The notes under the pieces are model-generated. The model was not told where the DNA came from. It saw only the letters and a program-made list of their open reading frames with translations, and ran no database searches. 64,000 bases of DNA from Rhodotorula mucilaginosa (taxonomy: Eukaryota > Basidiomycota > Microbotryomycetes > Sporidiobolales > Sporidiobolaceae), in assembly GCA_034406715.1 (NCBI GenBank), contig CP137878.1:372001-436000 (forward strand), given 5' to 3'. Made by a program: the position numbers and the translations under genes. This document shows, one piece after another, positions 43,995 through 55,612 of this stretch (position 1 is its first letter; each line of letters starts with the position of its first letter).

Positions 43995-46334
43995 CTAGGT
44001 CGGCCGCTGCACGACCACGCTGCCCAACAAGCCCGCCTGCTTGATCGTCTCGCTCAAGTCGGTCAACTCGCGCGTCGGGAACGTCGTCTGCAGCACGTAG
44101 GGCTGACTCGCTTCTCCAGGTCGGGAACTAACGCGTGCGCGCCGCACCTTGCCTCGTCGGTCAGCGATCAAATTCCATCCGAGCGCCCGGGCGAGGGCGA
44201 AAGAGAGAGAAAAAAAAAACGACGCACCGATCAATGTACTGGCGAATGTCACCGACCGTGTGCATGTGATTGAACGTCGCGACCATACTGCGGCGAGACG
44301 AGAGAGAAAAGGCGGTGGAATTCAACTGGTTCAGCGTTCGTTCGCCCGCCCGGTACCTTCCTTCCTTCCTTCCTTCTGACGCGGTGCGAAAAGAAAAAAC
44401 GAACTCACCGTTCGCCGTTGCGCAAGCGGATCTGGACTTGAGTCGTCGGTTCGTTGCGGTCCACTTCAAACTCGACAATCCCCCCCGCCGAATTCCCACC
44501 GCTCGCACTCGCACTCGCACTCGGCAACGTTCCGGGCATCTTGCTCGTTGTCGAGGCCGCTTCTTCGGGGAAGGGCGACCCCGCTCCGAGGCGGTGACCG
44601 GAACCGGCAAAGGGTCCCTGAGGAGGGGGCGGTTGCCGCGTCCAGGGTTCGGAGCGGCGTTCGGCGATCCTCAACTCGACGGGTTGGTCGTGTTTGACTT
44701 TGAGGAGCGAGATCGGCGCGCGACTACCCCGAGTCCGGATTCGAACGCGAGAAACTTCAACGTCAGTTCGACGTGGCTTCGTGTGAGGTGCCAGATGGAA
44801 AAGAACCCAGCTCAGGGGCAGAGGGAGAACAGAACGGAAACGTACCCGGCCTGAATGGCCGCAAGCAACTCGCGGTGCTCTTCATAGCGCATCAAGTCGC
44901 CGTCGTCGATCGAGAACCCGTCTTGCCAGAACGTCAAATGGCGCACTGCAACTTCCTCCTCCTCTTCCTCCTCTCCTTCCTCTGCCTGTTCGGCCTCGCC
45001 GCCGTGGCGAGAGGCGGCGCCGGTGCTCGTTGGGTCAGGGATGTAAGTCGACGGGGTCTCGTCCGATCCGAGCGTGTGGGCTGCAGATCACGAGAGTTAT
45101 CGCAGAGAGAAGAGAAGAGGTCAGTGCGACGAAAGCAAGTTGTCAGGACAGGACAGAACAAGACGCGAAAGAAGAACGCACCTGATCCGGTGAAGAACGA
45201 CGACGACGATCCGCTGCTCGCGGCTGCTGCAGGGGCATCCTCTCCCCCTGCGAGGCGACTCGATCCCCTGGCAAAGTGTCTCGCGCGCGTCAGTACAAAC
45301 AAGAGCGAGAGAGCCGCCTCGTATGTCCCGAGAGAGGGAGGGAGGGTGCGAGGGAGGGAGAGAGAGGTGAAAAGGAAAGGGCTTACTCGCGCGCTTGCTG
45401 AAGGATGTTTTTGAGCATGTCGGACACGCCTCCTCCCCCTCCTCCTCCTCCGCGGCGACGGGCATCGTCCGGGTTCTCGACCGACAATCCACTGCGTACG
45501 AGGGAAAGAGTCGACTGCTGATCAGCCCCATTTGTACTGGGGCGCGGGAGAAAAGGAAGGGGGGGGGGGGGGGGCAAGTACGTACCTCTTTGCGCCGCCG
45601 GTGTAAAAGCTGGAAGGGTCCTTTCCCTCGTCGCCATCATCGTCCGAGTCGTCCCCTCCTCCTCCTCCTCCAAGCCTGCCGAACCCGCCGAACCCTCCTC
45701 CTCCTCCTCCGCCGCCGGAAGGACCACCGCCACTGCCGGAAGAGGCCGCCGCGAGGTCACGGAAGCCAGTCACGCGCGGTCCGCCGGTGGAGCGGAGCGG
45801 GTTCTTGGGAGTGCTTGTGCCCGAGTTGCGGCTTTTGTGGTGCGTGCGCGAGCGTGGGTGGTCAGTGCACGTTGCGAAGTCTAGTTGAAGAGTGTGGGAC
45901 TGACCCGCTGCTGTTGCCTGAAGTGGAGGTTCCCCATCCGGCTGGGAGGGGCTCGACGGGCGCGCCGCTGAGGGTGTAGGCTCCTGCCGCGGGTGCAGCA
46001 GGTGCAGCTGGGGCAGACTGGTTCGACGAGGTCGACATCTCGGTGTCGTCATTGCTGCTGCCCGCTTGCGGGGTGTCAAAGTAGCTCGCGACGGCGGCCT
46101 GTACGCGTCGAGGGGGGATCAGTCAGCAGTACCAGTAGCAAGGAGTTCTGAGCTCACTCACGTTCAAGTCGTGGTTGTTGGCGTCGAGGTAGAACTGGGC
46201 TTGGTTGAGCGAGGCTCCGGTGAGCGACGCAAACTGGGCGAGCTGGTCCTGTTCAGAGGCTGTTCGGGGGGCAATTAGGTGGTCAGTAGGCTCGACTGTG
46301 AGTCTGCCCTGCTCTCTGGTGACGCACATGCCAT
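43995..46334 (-). CDS. SHP1: Cdc48 cofactor Shp1/p47 (UBA-SEP-UBX protein)
   Basis: Adaptor of the Cdc48/p97 ATPase. The first coding exon is only 7 bases (46334-46328: ATG GCA T), joined to SEQDQLAQFASLTGASLNQ, an N-terminal UBA domain ending DANNHDLN and AAVASYFD. A Gly-rich linker, a SEP domain (DGFSIDDGDLMRYEEHRELL; VKHDQPVELRIAERR) and a C-terminal UBX domain follow: TTQVQIRLRNGERMVATFNH, VGDIRQYID and FPTRELTDLSETIKQAGLLG. The stop is at 43995-43997. Introns contain a 16-base poly-G run (45559-45574) and a CTTC repeat near 44362. It starts 99 bases from the divergent Rim20 gene. Confidence 0.93.
45559..45574 (+). repeat. Poly-G homopolymer in a Shp1 intron
   Basis: Sixteen consecutive G bases on the plus strand (poly-C in the transcript) lie inside an intron of the Shp1 gene. 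The length may be affected by sequencing error. Confidence 0.9.
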
Positions 46335-46433
46335 GCCGAGTGGGTGGTGGGTGCAAGTGGAGCGTCCGACCTTCTCGAGTCGAGTCGACGTCTGCTCTAC
46401 GCGTTACAGCGTGTGCTGTCGTGACTGCAGGAC
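46335..46433. promoter_or_regulatory. 99-base bidirectional promoter between SHP1 and RIM20
   Basis: The two start codons are head to head, only 99 bases apart. All proximal promoter and 5' leader sequence for both genes must lie here or within the neighbouring first introns. It holds a palindromic CGAGTCGAGTCGACG patch near 46374-46390. Confidence 0.6.
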
Positions 46434-49400
46434 ATGAGCAACCTGCTCGCACTCGGTCACAAACCCACACACTCGGTCAGTCCCCCGTTCACCCCAACCC
46501 CCCGCGTAAGCGAACCTCATCCTCTTCCTCGGAACAGCTGCCCAACCTCGCCGACGACTTGTACGCTCGCCTGAACGACACGAGCGATCACGTACATCCA
46601 GATCATCTCAAACCAGACTTGCAAGCCTGGCACCAACTCCGCATCAGAGCCTTTGGCGTCGGAAACTTTACTACCGCCCTCCCCGGTCCAGACGCAGTCG
46701 CAACTCTCACCCTGTCAGTCCAAGGACCTTTCGGTCAAAAGGACTATCCAAGCTGACACACGACGCCCTTGCAGCTACTATGCCCAACTCACTCACGTCA
46801 AGACTCGCATCCCGCCTCGAGTCTGTCCTCCCTCCCTCCCTCCCTCTTGGCACCCCCGCTGCGTTCCATCAATTGATCCCACTGACCAGCTTCAAAGCGC
46901 ACACAGCTGAATGTCACTTTTCCATGGTACCCCGCCGCTCCTCCCGCGGTCCCGTCCGGTCCCGGTCTTGGTCTCGCCGCCGCCACTCCGTCGTCCGCAT
47001 CGACCCCTGCGCCGCCGCGCCCATGCTCCCTCACCGAAGAACGCCTCTACACCCTCTACACGCTCGCATACGTACACGCCTTCATCGGAGCGACCACCCG
47101 CCGCGCAGACGAAGCGGGGATCCGCGCTGCCCTCGCAGCGTTCCAAACCGCGGCCGGCGTGCTCGAGATCCTCGCGCGCGAGTTGGACCGCGCTGCAATG
47201 GCGAAGGGGCGAGGGGCAGGCAGCAGCAAGAGTGATGAAGAAAAGGGTTCGAGGACAGACTTGAACGAAAAGGTCGTCGGCACGCTCAGGACTTTGTGCC
47301 TCGCTCAGGCGCAGGAAGTCGCTTGGCAAAAGGCCGTCATGGGTAAGCGAGCGCGCGCGCGCGCGAAACAATTTGCTCAACAACAGCAACAAGAAGCGTT
47401 CATATTGACTCCGTGATGTATGCAGATCGCCTCAAGAACGGAACGGTCGCGAAAGTGGCGATGCACGCCGCAGAGCTATACCAACAAGCGCTCGTGCGGG
47501 CTGAAGCGGTCCGGTCCAGCGGCACCGTCGAACGATTCGCCTTTGCCGACGTGAGTAGTACTCTCTCGCTCTTCTTCTTTGACTTTACTCTCGTCAAGGA
47601 GAAAAAAGACACCCGCAAATTATCCGCGCACTCATCCGATCCGACGGGAGAAGGAAACTTACACAAAATCCGGGATATCAACCGCACCTCATCCTCTGCT
47701 GCAACTACCAAACAACAGAACCTGACCCGCTTCCTCGCGTTCAAACACGCCCACTTCACCGCCGTCGCGCACTACCGCCGCTCGCTCGACGACCTCGGCG
47801 CGAACCGCTACGGCGACGAGCTCGGGCGGTTGCGCATCTGTGAACGGGCGCTCGCGGACGTGTTGCTGCCGAGCAAGCCGGGAGGCGGAGGCGGCAAGAG
47901 GGGGGTACCGGAGGCGGTGGTGCGAGATCTCAAGGTGCGTGTGGGCGGGATTTACACGCGTGCCGACATGTCTGCTGCGGCCCGCTCACCGGGTTTTGTC
48001 GCAATCGGCTTCCACCATTCTTCCTACCATGCAGTCCCTGCACAGCATGATCTCGGAGAATCTGGCCCGCGCAACAAAGTGAGGGCGAACCGGGAACCGC
48101 TCCTCTCTTGCGCGCGATAGAGCTTGGTGCTGATGAGATGCGAGCGATCGAACGAACGAAACAGGGACAACGACCTCATCTACCTCGCGTCGCCCACTCC
48201 ACCTTCCTCGCTCCCTCCGATCGTCCCCTTCCCTCTAGCGAAACCCACCCCGCCTCGCGAACTGCTCGAACCACTCAACCACCTCTCCTCTCAGCAGGGA
48301 GGGGCGTGGTTGCAGGCGATGTTGCCGAGTCGAGTGAGGGACGCGCTCGAGGTGTGGGACGATCGGAAACGGGTGTGGTTCGCGGACGAGGTGCAAAAAG
48401 TTGTGCGCGGGTTGGACGACCAAGCGACGAGGTGCGTTGTGCCCTCCGCCTTCTTTCTTTCTTTCTTTCTTTCTTTCTCCCGCAGTTTGAGACCCCCTCC
48501 TGCTCGCTTCTCCGTCCTCACTCGCGGCCGCGGTGTACTGACGATGCTGATGATCCCTGCTGCCGCGCCCGCGCGAAACAGTTCCCTCGCAACGATGAAC
48601 CTCCCCGCTGCGCTCGAATCGACCCGGCACCAGCAGCAGCAACAGCAACAACCAGCGGCCGCCGGCAGTGTGGTCCCGCCGCACCTCCTCGAACACAGTC
48701 AGCGGATCCAGGGCCAGGGTGGATTGGCCAAACTCGAGACGATGATGAAAGATGTCAGGCGGATCTCGAGCGTGAATCGGAAACTCGTGCAAGAAGTGAG
48801 TTGGGCGCGCGAACAGACCTTCCTGTCCTTCCTCCTTGGGCTCTCTCTTCCTCTCTCTTCCTCTCTCTTGCTCCGTCGAGGAGAACCGAGTTCTGCCAGG
48901 CAGAGAGTTGGCGCTGACGTGACAATGTCCCCCTCCCTGGAACGCAAACAGAGCCGAGACCTGCTCGACCGCGAAGCCGAAACCGACGCGTCCTACCGTC
49001 AGATGTACGGCCCTTCACGGTGGTCTCGCCCCCCGTCAGCCGAAGCTGCGGCTCCGTTATTCCAGCGGGTGGAACAGTTCGAAGCGGTCCTCGCTGCTGC
49101 TAGTCAGAGTGACGGGCTCGTCCGCGCCAAGTATGGAGAGTGGGAATCGGCGTTGGGGTTGCTCGAGAGGGGACAGGTGCGTCGAATCTTTAAGAAAAAA
49201 CGGCCGCGGGTTGTACGTCTTCCCAGGTTGATCCTGACGTCGAATCACATATTGCCCCGAACTTGAACAGAGTGCCCTGCGAGAGGCAATCCCGAGTCCA
49301 ACCTTTTCCTCCGGCGGCGGCTCGACTCGATCATCTTCTTCTGCCGTCGAATCGCAGAAAACGGCTCGTCAGCTCCGTGCCGCGCTCGAGGATCTCTCGA

Positions 49401-50400
49401 CCCTGCGAGCGGACCGCGACCGGCTCGTGCACGCCGCGCAGACTCGTATGGAACAGGCGTCGATACGCAGCCGGCTCGAGAAGGAGTTGGTGGTGGTCCT
49501 GCCGCCCCCTGCTACGGCTGCGACTCATGACGACGGTGACGACGACGAACACGGTGCCGCCGAGTCTGCCAAGGTAGAACAGATCCTCGAGGACGAACTG
49601 GTGAAGCTCAGCGCGCCCTGGGAGGAGGAATTGCGTGCGAGTAAAGCGCGTCAGGAAGATTTGCTCGACCAGATCGCGGTCAGTCTCTGCGCTTTCTCCT
49701 CCTCGACTTGCCCTTTTCTTTCTTGCATCTATCTCGATCTGACTCTCAATCCCATCATCACGTGTTTACCAGCGACTCAACGGAGCCTTCACCGCTTCGC
49801 GCCGGACCGAGGGCAGCGGCGGAGGAGGAAGCTCGCCCGAACGGGACGCGTCGATCCAAAAATTCGAGCTCGCGGCGGCGAAATTCGACGAGATGCAGCA
49901 AAACTTGCACGAAGGGCTCAAGTTTTATGCCGACTTGTCGAGACTGCTCGGGGAATTGCGCGACGCGGTCAAGGACGTGAGCTGCCGGTTGTCCCCTCCC
50001 TTTTCTGCGATCGGTTTGCTCGAGGCTCATTTCCTCGGTCAATCGCCCGCTTGAAGGTTGCTGTCGTGTACGCTGACAACGACCCTCCTCTTACGCACTC
50101 GTGCAGTTTGTCTCGGCACGAGAAGCCGACGCGCATGAGAGGCTGCTGCAGGCTTCGGCGGCGGAATCAGCCTCGCCAGCCGCCGTCGCCGCCGACCCTG
50201 CACCAGCTTCGCCCCATCCGGCCGGAGACCGATCGAGCCCTCCTTCTTCTTCTGTCGCTACTCCTGCACGTCGGACTGCCACTGCAGGACGAAGGGAGAC
50301 CCGACAATCGCGCGCGGTCAACAACGACGATGGAAATCCGTCTGCGGCGCCAGAGCCGGCGACGGGATGGGACCCTTCGCAGGGCATCCGGTTTGGGTGA
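46434..50400 (+). CDS. RIM20: BRO1-domain pH-response regulator Rim20/PalA
   Basis: Rim20/PalA binds ESCRT-III and the YPxL motif of the Rim101/PacC factor during alkaline-pH signalling. The N-terminus MSNLLALGHKPTHS is spliced to LPNLADDLYARLND, resembling the PalA start. BRO1 blocks include YYAQLTHVKTRIPPR, LNVTFPWYPAA, LTEERLYTLYTLAYVHAFIG, CLAQAQEVAWQKAVM and FLAFKHAHFTAVAHYRRSLD. A V-domain coiled region follows (RLIS-type helices, QRVEQFEAVLAAASQSDGL, LHEGLKFYADLSRLLGELRD). The end, GWDPSQGIRFG, is characteristic of PalA rather than Bro1/ALIX, which end in a proline-rich tail. About a dozen introns are present, one with a TTTC microsatellite. Another BRO1 paralogue remains a formal alternative. 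Confidence 0.85.
48451..48478 (+). repeat. TTTC tetranucleotide microsatellite in a RIM20 intron
   Basis: About seven tandem copies of CTTT/TTTC lie in an intron of the Rim20 gene. It forms an extended polypyrimidine tract on the transcribed sense strand. Confidence 0.9.
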
Positions 50401-50942
50401 GAGGAGAGCGTTTGAGCGTATCGGAGTCGGTGTAGGATCTGTGCTGCTGCTGTTTCCTCTGCGCCGGTCAGCTCGAAGGCAGTTTTGCCTGGACCACAAA
50501 CCGCGCGGTGCTTTGAGATTGAAACTTCCCCGCCGGATCGCGTTGCAAGCCGGACTGCAGTGATACATTGTTTGCGGTGCACAGTCCCCGACACTAGGTG
50601 TATCAAGGAGATAGGGTGGATTTCCGCGGGGATGCGGAGAGAGGCAGGTCGGGCGCGAGGCTGGCGTCAGAGCGTCATCTCGCTCGTTTTCCGGTCCCCA
50701 TACAGTATCAGCCTCCCTCCGAGACCCATCCATAGTGAGTGAATACGTGACGCTGCCAAGCTTCCTTATCCTGTCCTGTCCCCTTGGCCCCTCCCGGCCT
50801 CTGCGCCTGGTCGCTTCGCCGTCAAGTCCGGGTGGACCTTGGCCTTCGGCACGATTCGCTCTCTCGTCTCGCGCACCCCGACCGTCTGCGCGAGAGACCA
50901 GGACCCTGACTTTGTATGTGCCAACCTGCAGGAAACCTCGCC
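50401..50942. other. Intergenic region upstream of the small mitochondrial protein gene
   Basis: About 540 bases between two plus-strand genes. A CCTGCAG acceptor-like site sits 11 bases before the next ATG, with GTGAGT-like donors upstream (about 50734), so a 5' UTR intron is possible. No additional coding gene was recognised. Confidence 0.4.
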
Positions 50943-51587
50943 ATGTTCCGCTCCGCCGCTCGCTCGTCGTTCCGCTCGTCCCGGCAGGCGGTCGCTCGCC
51001 GCACCTACGTGACCGGCCACCACACCTCGGCGATGCCCCAAAAGAGCGACATGCCCTGGGTCATCGGTTCGGCCCTCGTCTTCCTCCCCCTCTTCTTCAG
51101 CCTCACCTCGCCCCCCGGCGTTCACGCCCAGACTCACGCGACTTCGCCCATGAAGGAGGGCTTGCACGAGGATGTTCCCGCCGCGCGCAAGGCCACTCAG
51201 GCTGAGGAGCCCGCCGAGAAGGAACCGAGCCCGTCCGCCGCCGCCGACAAGGCCGAGTCCGAGGGCAAGTCGACCGAGTCCGAGTCGAAGCCGCAGGAAG
51301 CTGCCGTCGCGACCTCGACGACCCGGCACGACGCCAAGGACGTCGGCGAGGCTGCCAAGGAGTCGCAGCAGAACGTTCAGGCATCGGGCGATGAGCAGAG
51401 GGCCGGCACGGAGGAGGCTCGCGCCGCCGTCGAGGAGAAGAAGGACGAGAAGAAGGACGAGGTGAGCTTTTGACCGCGCCCTCTCCTCTGCCGGCTACCG
51501 GGTCGGCTCCACTGAGACTAACGTGCTCATTCTCTCCTGCAGGAGTCTACCGAGAAGAAGGAGGAGAAGAAGGACGACTCTGAGTAA
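50943..51587 (+). CDS. Small putative mitochondrial membrane protein with Lys/Glu-rich tail
   Basis: I do not recognise a named family. Two exons (50943-51461 and 51543-51587) give 187 residues. The N-terminus MFRSAARSSFRSSRQAVARR is a strong mitochondrial presequence. It is followed by SDMPWVIGSALVFLPLFF, a single membrane segment preceded by a conserved-looking PWVIGS. The rest is hydrophilic and low complexity, rich in Glu, Lys, Ala and Ser, ending in repeated KKDE/KKEEKKDD units. The unusually strong codon bias (GCC, AAG, GAG) suggests high expression. It is likely an inner-membrane protein exposing a charged tail; its function is unknown. Confidence 0.8.
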
Positions 51588-51850
51588 AGAAAAAAGGACG
51601 CAAGATACCCGTTGTCCTGAAGTCGAACATAGTCTCGTTAGAAGCCCTCTGTACAGCGTGGCGGGCGTCTATATGGAAAAGAAAGATCTCTCAGTGTCTG
51701 CAAGTCTATGTAGAGAGCAAGTTCAAGTTGTCTGTCTGCCCGCATGCTCCTCTTGGCTTTTCTCTGTACCGCGCTGTTTGGTTCAGACCGACGAGGAGAG
51801 TTCGCTTTGACAGAGACGTCTCGCAGAGTGCTCAGACTCGCTACTTGGCT

Positions 51851-53502
51851 ATGGCCCCGCTCCCACCCGCTTCCAGCTCGTCCGCTCCGACCGGAGGAGC
51901 GGCACCACAACCGACGACGACGATGACGGCGACCAACGCCTCGTCCCACCAGGCGAGCAGCCCTGCGAGCATGACCACGGGGGTGCAGGGCAGCGTCTCG
52001 GAGCCGTACTTTGACCGCCAGTCCGGCAAGTGGATGGTCGAGGACGCCTCGGGAACCGAACTCGAGTGGGACGCAAACCGGAACGCATGGGTCCCTGCGG
52101 TGAGCCATGTACTCCAAAAACGCGATAGAGGACGACACTGACGTTCTGGTACCCTCAGCTCACGGAAGACGTCGTCAAGGCGCAACAGGCGGCGTACTCT
52201 GTCGCCGGAGTCGACGAAGAGGTATGGCAAACAGACATTACTTCTCGCACAGAGACAAGCACTTATTCGCCGTGGCATGCGCTACAGGCTCCAGTCGCTC
52301 TGACGAAAGAAGAACGCAAGAACAAGAAGAAGCGGAAAGGCGGGGACGGCGACGGCGACAATGGTGAGGGGGGCAAGCCGGCCAAGAAGCCGCGAGGCAA
52401 CACGGCCGTGTTTGTCTCGCACCTCCCCGAATCGACCACCGTCTCGCAACTCTCCGAGACGTTCTCGAAAGCGGGCCTGATCCTCGAAGACGCGGCCGGC
52501 GAACCCAAGATCAAACTGTACCGCGACGAGAACGGCCACTTCAAGGGCGAGGCGCTCATCGTCTACTTGCAAGAGGCCAGCGTCGAGTTGGCCTGCAGGC
52601 TCTTTGACGAGACCGAGCTCGTCCTCGGGAGCGGCGACGGGGTCATGAGCGTCAAGGTCGCCCAATGGGACAACAGCAGCAGCAGCAAGAAATCGGACGC
52701 CGGTTCGGGGGCTCAAGCTGGTCCGAGCGGGACTCGGAATGGCGAACCCGCAGACGCGAGCCGGGACAAGGCGAGACAGGGCAAGCGAGCAGCAGCGCTT
52801 CGGCAGTAAGTTCGGGGTCCGATCTCGTTCCCCTCTTGCAGAACTGACGAGTCCTTCGCGCAACGCCTTATTCAGAAAACTCGAAGACTGGTCCTCCGAA
52901 GATGAGAGTTCTGCTGCAGCGACGGTGGCCCAGTCTCGCAAAAACCGCGGCGTCGTCGTCCTCGAGGGCATGTTTTCGCTTCAAGAACTCGAAGACGACC
53001 CGACTTTGCTGCTCGACTTGAAGGAGGACGTGCGAGAGGAATGCGAGACTCTGGGTGAAGTCACGAACGTGACTCTTTACGATGTACGCGCTCTGCTCCG
53101 AGTTCTTGCTTTGGAGTGCCAACAGCTGACGCTGGTTCATGGTCGCGCAGAAGGAAGAAAAGGGCGTCATGACAGTCCGGTTCAAGGACGAACTGGCGGC
53201 CGAAGCTTGCATAGCGGTGAGCACTTGCGTGACCGCCTTTCAGTCTCGAGCTTCGACTCGGATGGCTAATGCAAGCGTCAACCGCGCTTCCCGCTCTGCA
53301 GAAAATGAACGGGCGGTTCTTTGCCGGGCGGACCGTTTCCGCCTACCCGATGACCGGCAAGAACAAGTTCAAGAAGAGCGGTACCGAGTTGAGTCTCGAG
53401 GGTACCGGGCTCGGAGGCGCAGACGAGGATGCCGAGAGCCAGGCGAAGGAGAAGGAGCGGCTGGAGAAATATGCAGAGTGGCTCGAGAAGGGTGGCGAGT
53501 AG
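51851..53502 (+). CDS. CUS2: Splicing factor CUS2/Tat-SF1 (HTATSF1-like)
   Basis: Binds SF3b1 and U2 snRNA to help form the pre-spliceosome. The ATG at 51851 opens a Ser/Thr/Ala-rich N-terminus, then WMVEDASGTELEWDANRNAW, a sequence typical of Tat-SF1. RRM1 contains NTAVFVSHLPESTTVSQLSE and FKGEALIVYLQEASVELACR. RRM2 is a U2AF-homology motif: GVVVLEGMFSLQELEDDP, EECETLGEVTNVTLYD, GVMTVRFKDELAAEACIA and KMNGRFFAGRTVSAY, with the RxF-like loop (Arg-Phe-Phe). The protein ends EKYAEWLEKGGE at a TAG (53500-53502). Six or seven short introns are present. Together with PPWD1 it is the second spliceosome gene of the window. Confidence 0.92.
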
Positions 53503-53638
53503 ATCGCGCGTGGAGACCCAGTTGGTCGATCTATACCTGTGCATACTGCCGCAAACTCGCCATGAATAACTCGCTCTGCGGTGATCAGTCGACAAATTCG
53601 AGAAAGCCTCTCTCTCTCTCTCTTTTTGCTTCCGATAC

Positions 53639-55398
53639 ATGAGCTCTCGCCCTCGACTCCAGTCGCCCTCAGTATGGCCCGTTAACTTTGACGAGCTCCT
53701 CCGCTTCACGCTGTCCGACCCGCTCGCTCAAGAGTTTGTCAACTCGTCGTGCAATCGTTTCTTCGAGCCGAACGATCAACAGCCCGCCCGGGTCCGCGTC
53801 CGTCGAGGCGCCGGCGGATCTTGGACCGTCTTGCCGCGAGAATGGCAGCAGTACTTTGAGGCGATCACCGATCCGGAGGAACGCGAGCGAGTCCTCGTGC
53901 AGCTCTCGACAGGCGGGCAGGACTTGGTGAGTCCCCTTTTTTTTGGTACAATGAAGGGAGACAGAAAGGCTCACGTGGGGCTGTGCATTGGCAGGAGAAC
54001 GCTCCCGAATCCCTGGCGGACTACCTGACGAGCTGCCGGACGCTTTCGCTCGACCGCACCTGCTCAGATTCGCCCATCGTCTCCTTCCCGCCTTGCGACG
54101 GTCAAAACGCGCCGGAACCGTGTACGCCAGCACAGAAGCAGCCGCGGTCGATACCTCGGCCGGACGTCGAGGGCAAAATCAACATCAAGAACGCCTTACA
54201 GGCGGGGAAGAGCCCGAAAAAGGACCACGAAGTAGAACGGTTCAGCTCGCTAGGTGGGTACAAACAGATGATCGAGTCCTCTCGCAAGCTGTGCTGATCA
54301 GTGATCTTGATGACAGTCGCGAGGCTCAAGGCGGAAGGACCGCTCACGCACTGTGTTGATGTCGGTTCTGGTCGCGTGCGTTGCGTCCCTCCCGAAGCAC
54401 ACGATTTGGCCATGTTGACCTTTGATAACTCCGTGCAGGCCCACCTGTCTCGCTCTCTTGCGGCTCCGCCTCTGGACCTACACGTGCTCGCGATAGACTG
54501 GTCGGCTTCGCAAAAATCTGGCGCCGAGCGACTCGACGAGGTCTTGGCCAAGGCACGGCTTGCTCCGGTCAAGGGCAGCCTGACCCACGAAGTTTGTTCG
54601 CTCGATGCGGAGGGGGTGGCGGATGCGCTCCGGAGGTGGCCACCCCGACAAGCTGAATCGCCGGACGCGCCGCCGCCGCCGCCGTCGTCGTCGCTCCTCG
54701 TGGCCTTGCACGCCTGCGGCGACTTGACCCCCGACGCAATCAAGGCCTTCATCTCGGTCAATCAAGCCGACGCGAAAGCCGTCTTTGTCGGCTGCTGTTA
54801 CAACCTCCAAACGCCAGAGTTGTTCCCGCTGTCGAACCTAATCCGCGACAAGTTCCCGCCGCCGACTAATTCTCCGCCGAGCATGACCCGCGCGCACTTG
54901 CGTCTCACGCCGCAGTCGCCGCCGACGTGGCACCTCTCTCCCGCCTCGACCGCAGCATGGCATGCCTCGACTCTCAAGCTCGCGTTCCGCGCTCGGTTCG
55001 AAGCCGAGCTCGTCGCCGCCGTCCCGCAAATCGGTCCCCCCGAATCGCATCGGATCGGACGAGTCTCCGAATGCAAGTCATGGGAAGCGTATCGTGAGCG
55101 CGCGATGCGCAAGATGGACACGGTGTACAGCGGCGACGAGCTACCGGATCTCGAATTCGAAGGCGGTCCGGAAGGCTGGAACACCGCCATGTTTCTCCTC
55201 CGCGTGTTCTGGACATTGCGGAGCTGGCTCGGGCCTCCGCTCGAAAGCCTGTGCATACTCGATCGCTTTGCGTTCCTGTGCGAAGGTCTCGAGGCGTGCG
55301 ATGGTGAGGAGGGGTGGTCGCAGCGGAGGGTCGAGATCGTCAACTTGTTCGAACAAGCGACGGGCAGCTTGCGCAATATGGCCATCGTGGTCAGGTGA
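53639..55398 (+). CDS. METTL25/RRNAD1-type SAM-dependent methyltransferase-like protein
   Basis: Putative methyltransferase whose substrate is unknown. The ATG at 53639 starts SSRPRLQSPSVWPVNFDELL. The first intron joins AGQDL-type sequence to ENAPESLADYLTSCRTLSLD. The family block SPKKDHEVERFSSL follows. A second intron leads to HCVDVGSG, and a third joins R to AHLSRSLA, which recreates the glycine-rich SAM loop VDVGSGRAHLSRSLA. Later blocks are LHACGDLTPDAIKAF and VFVGCCYNLQ, then a helical C-terminus ending TGSLRNMAIVVR (TGA 55396-55398). The splice reading keeps one frame throughout. The gene converges on the transporter-GT fusion about 215 bases away. Confidence 0.87.
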
Positions 55399-55612
55399 CA
55401 TCAATTTCACCCTCTACTGTAATGATATTATAACATGATGGACGCGTGTAACAGTGCGACCGCAAACCCAATCTAAAAGCTTCGTGTACCCAAAACCCCT
55501 ATTTCTGTGGGACCGGCTGGTCAACGGGGCTTCATCTTGGAAGCATATCGGCTGTACTCACTATCTCTTTCTAATCTGTGCTTGAGAAGTACCTGCTCCT
55601 CAAGGTCACTCA

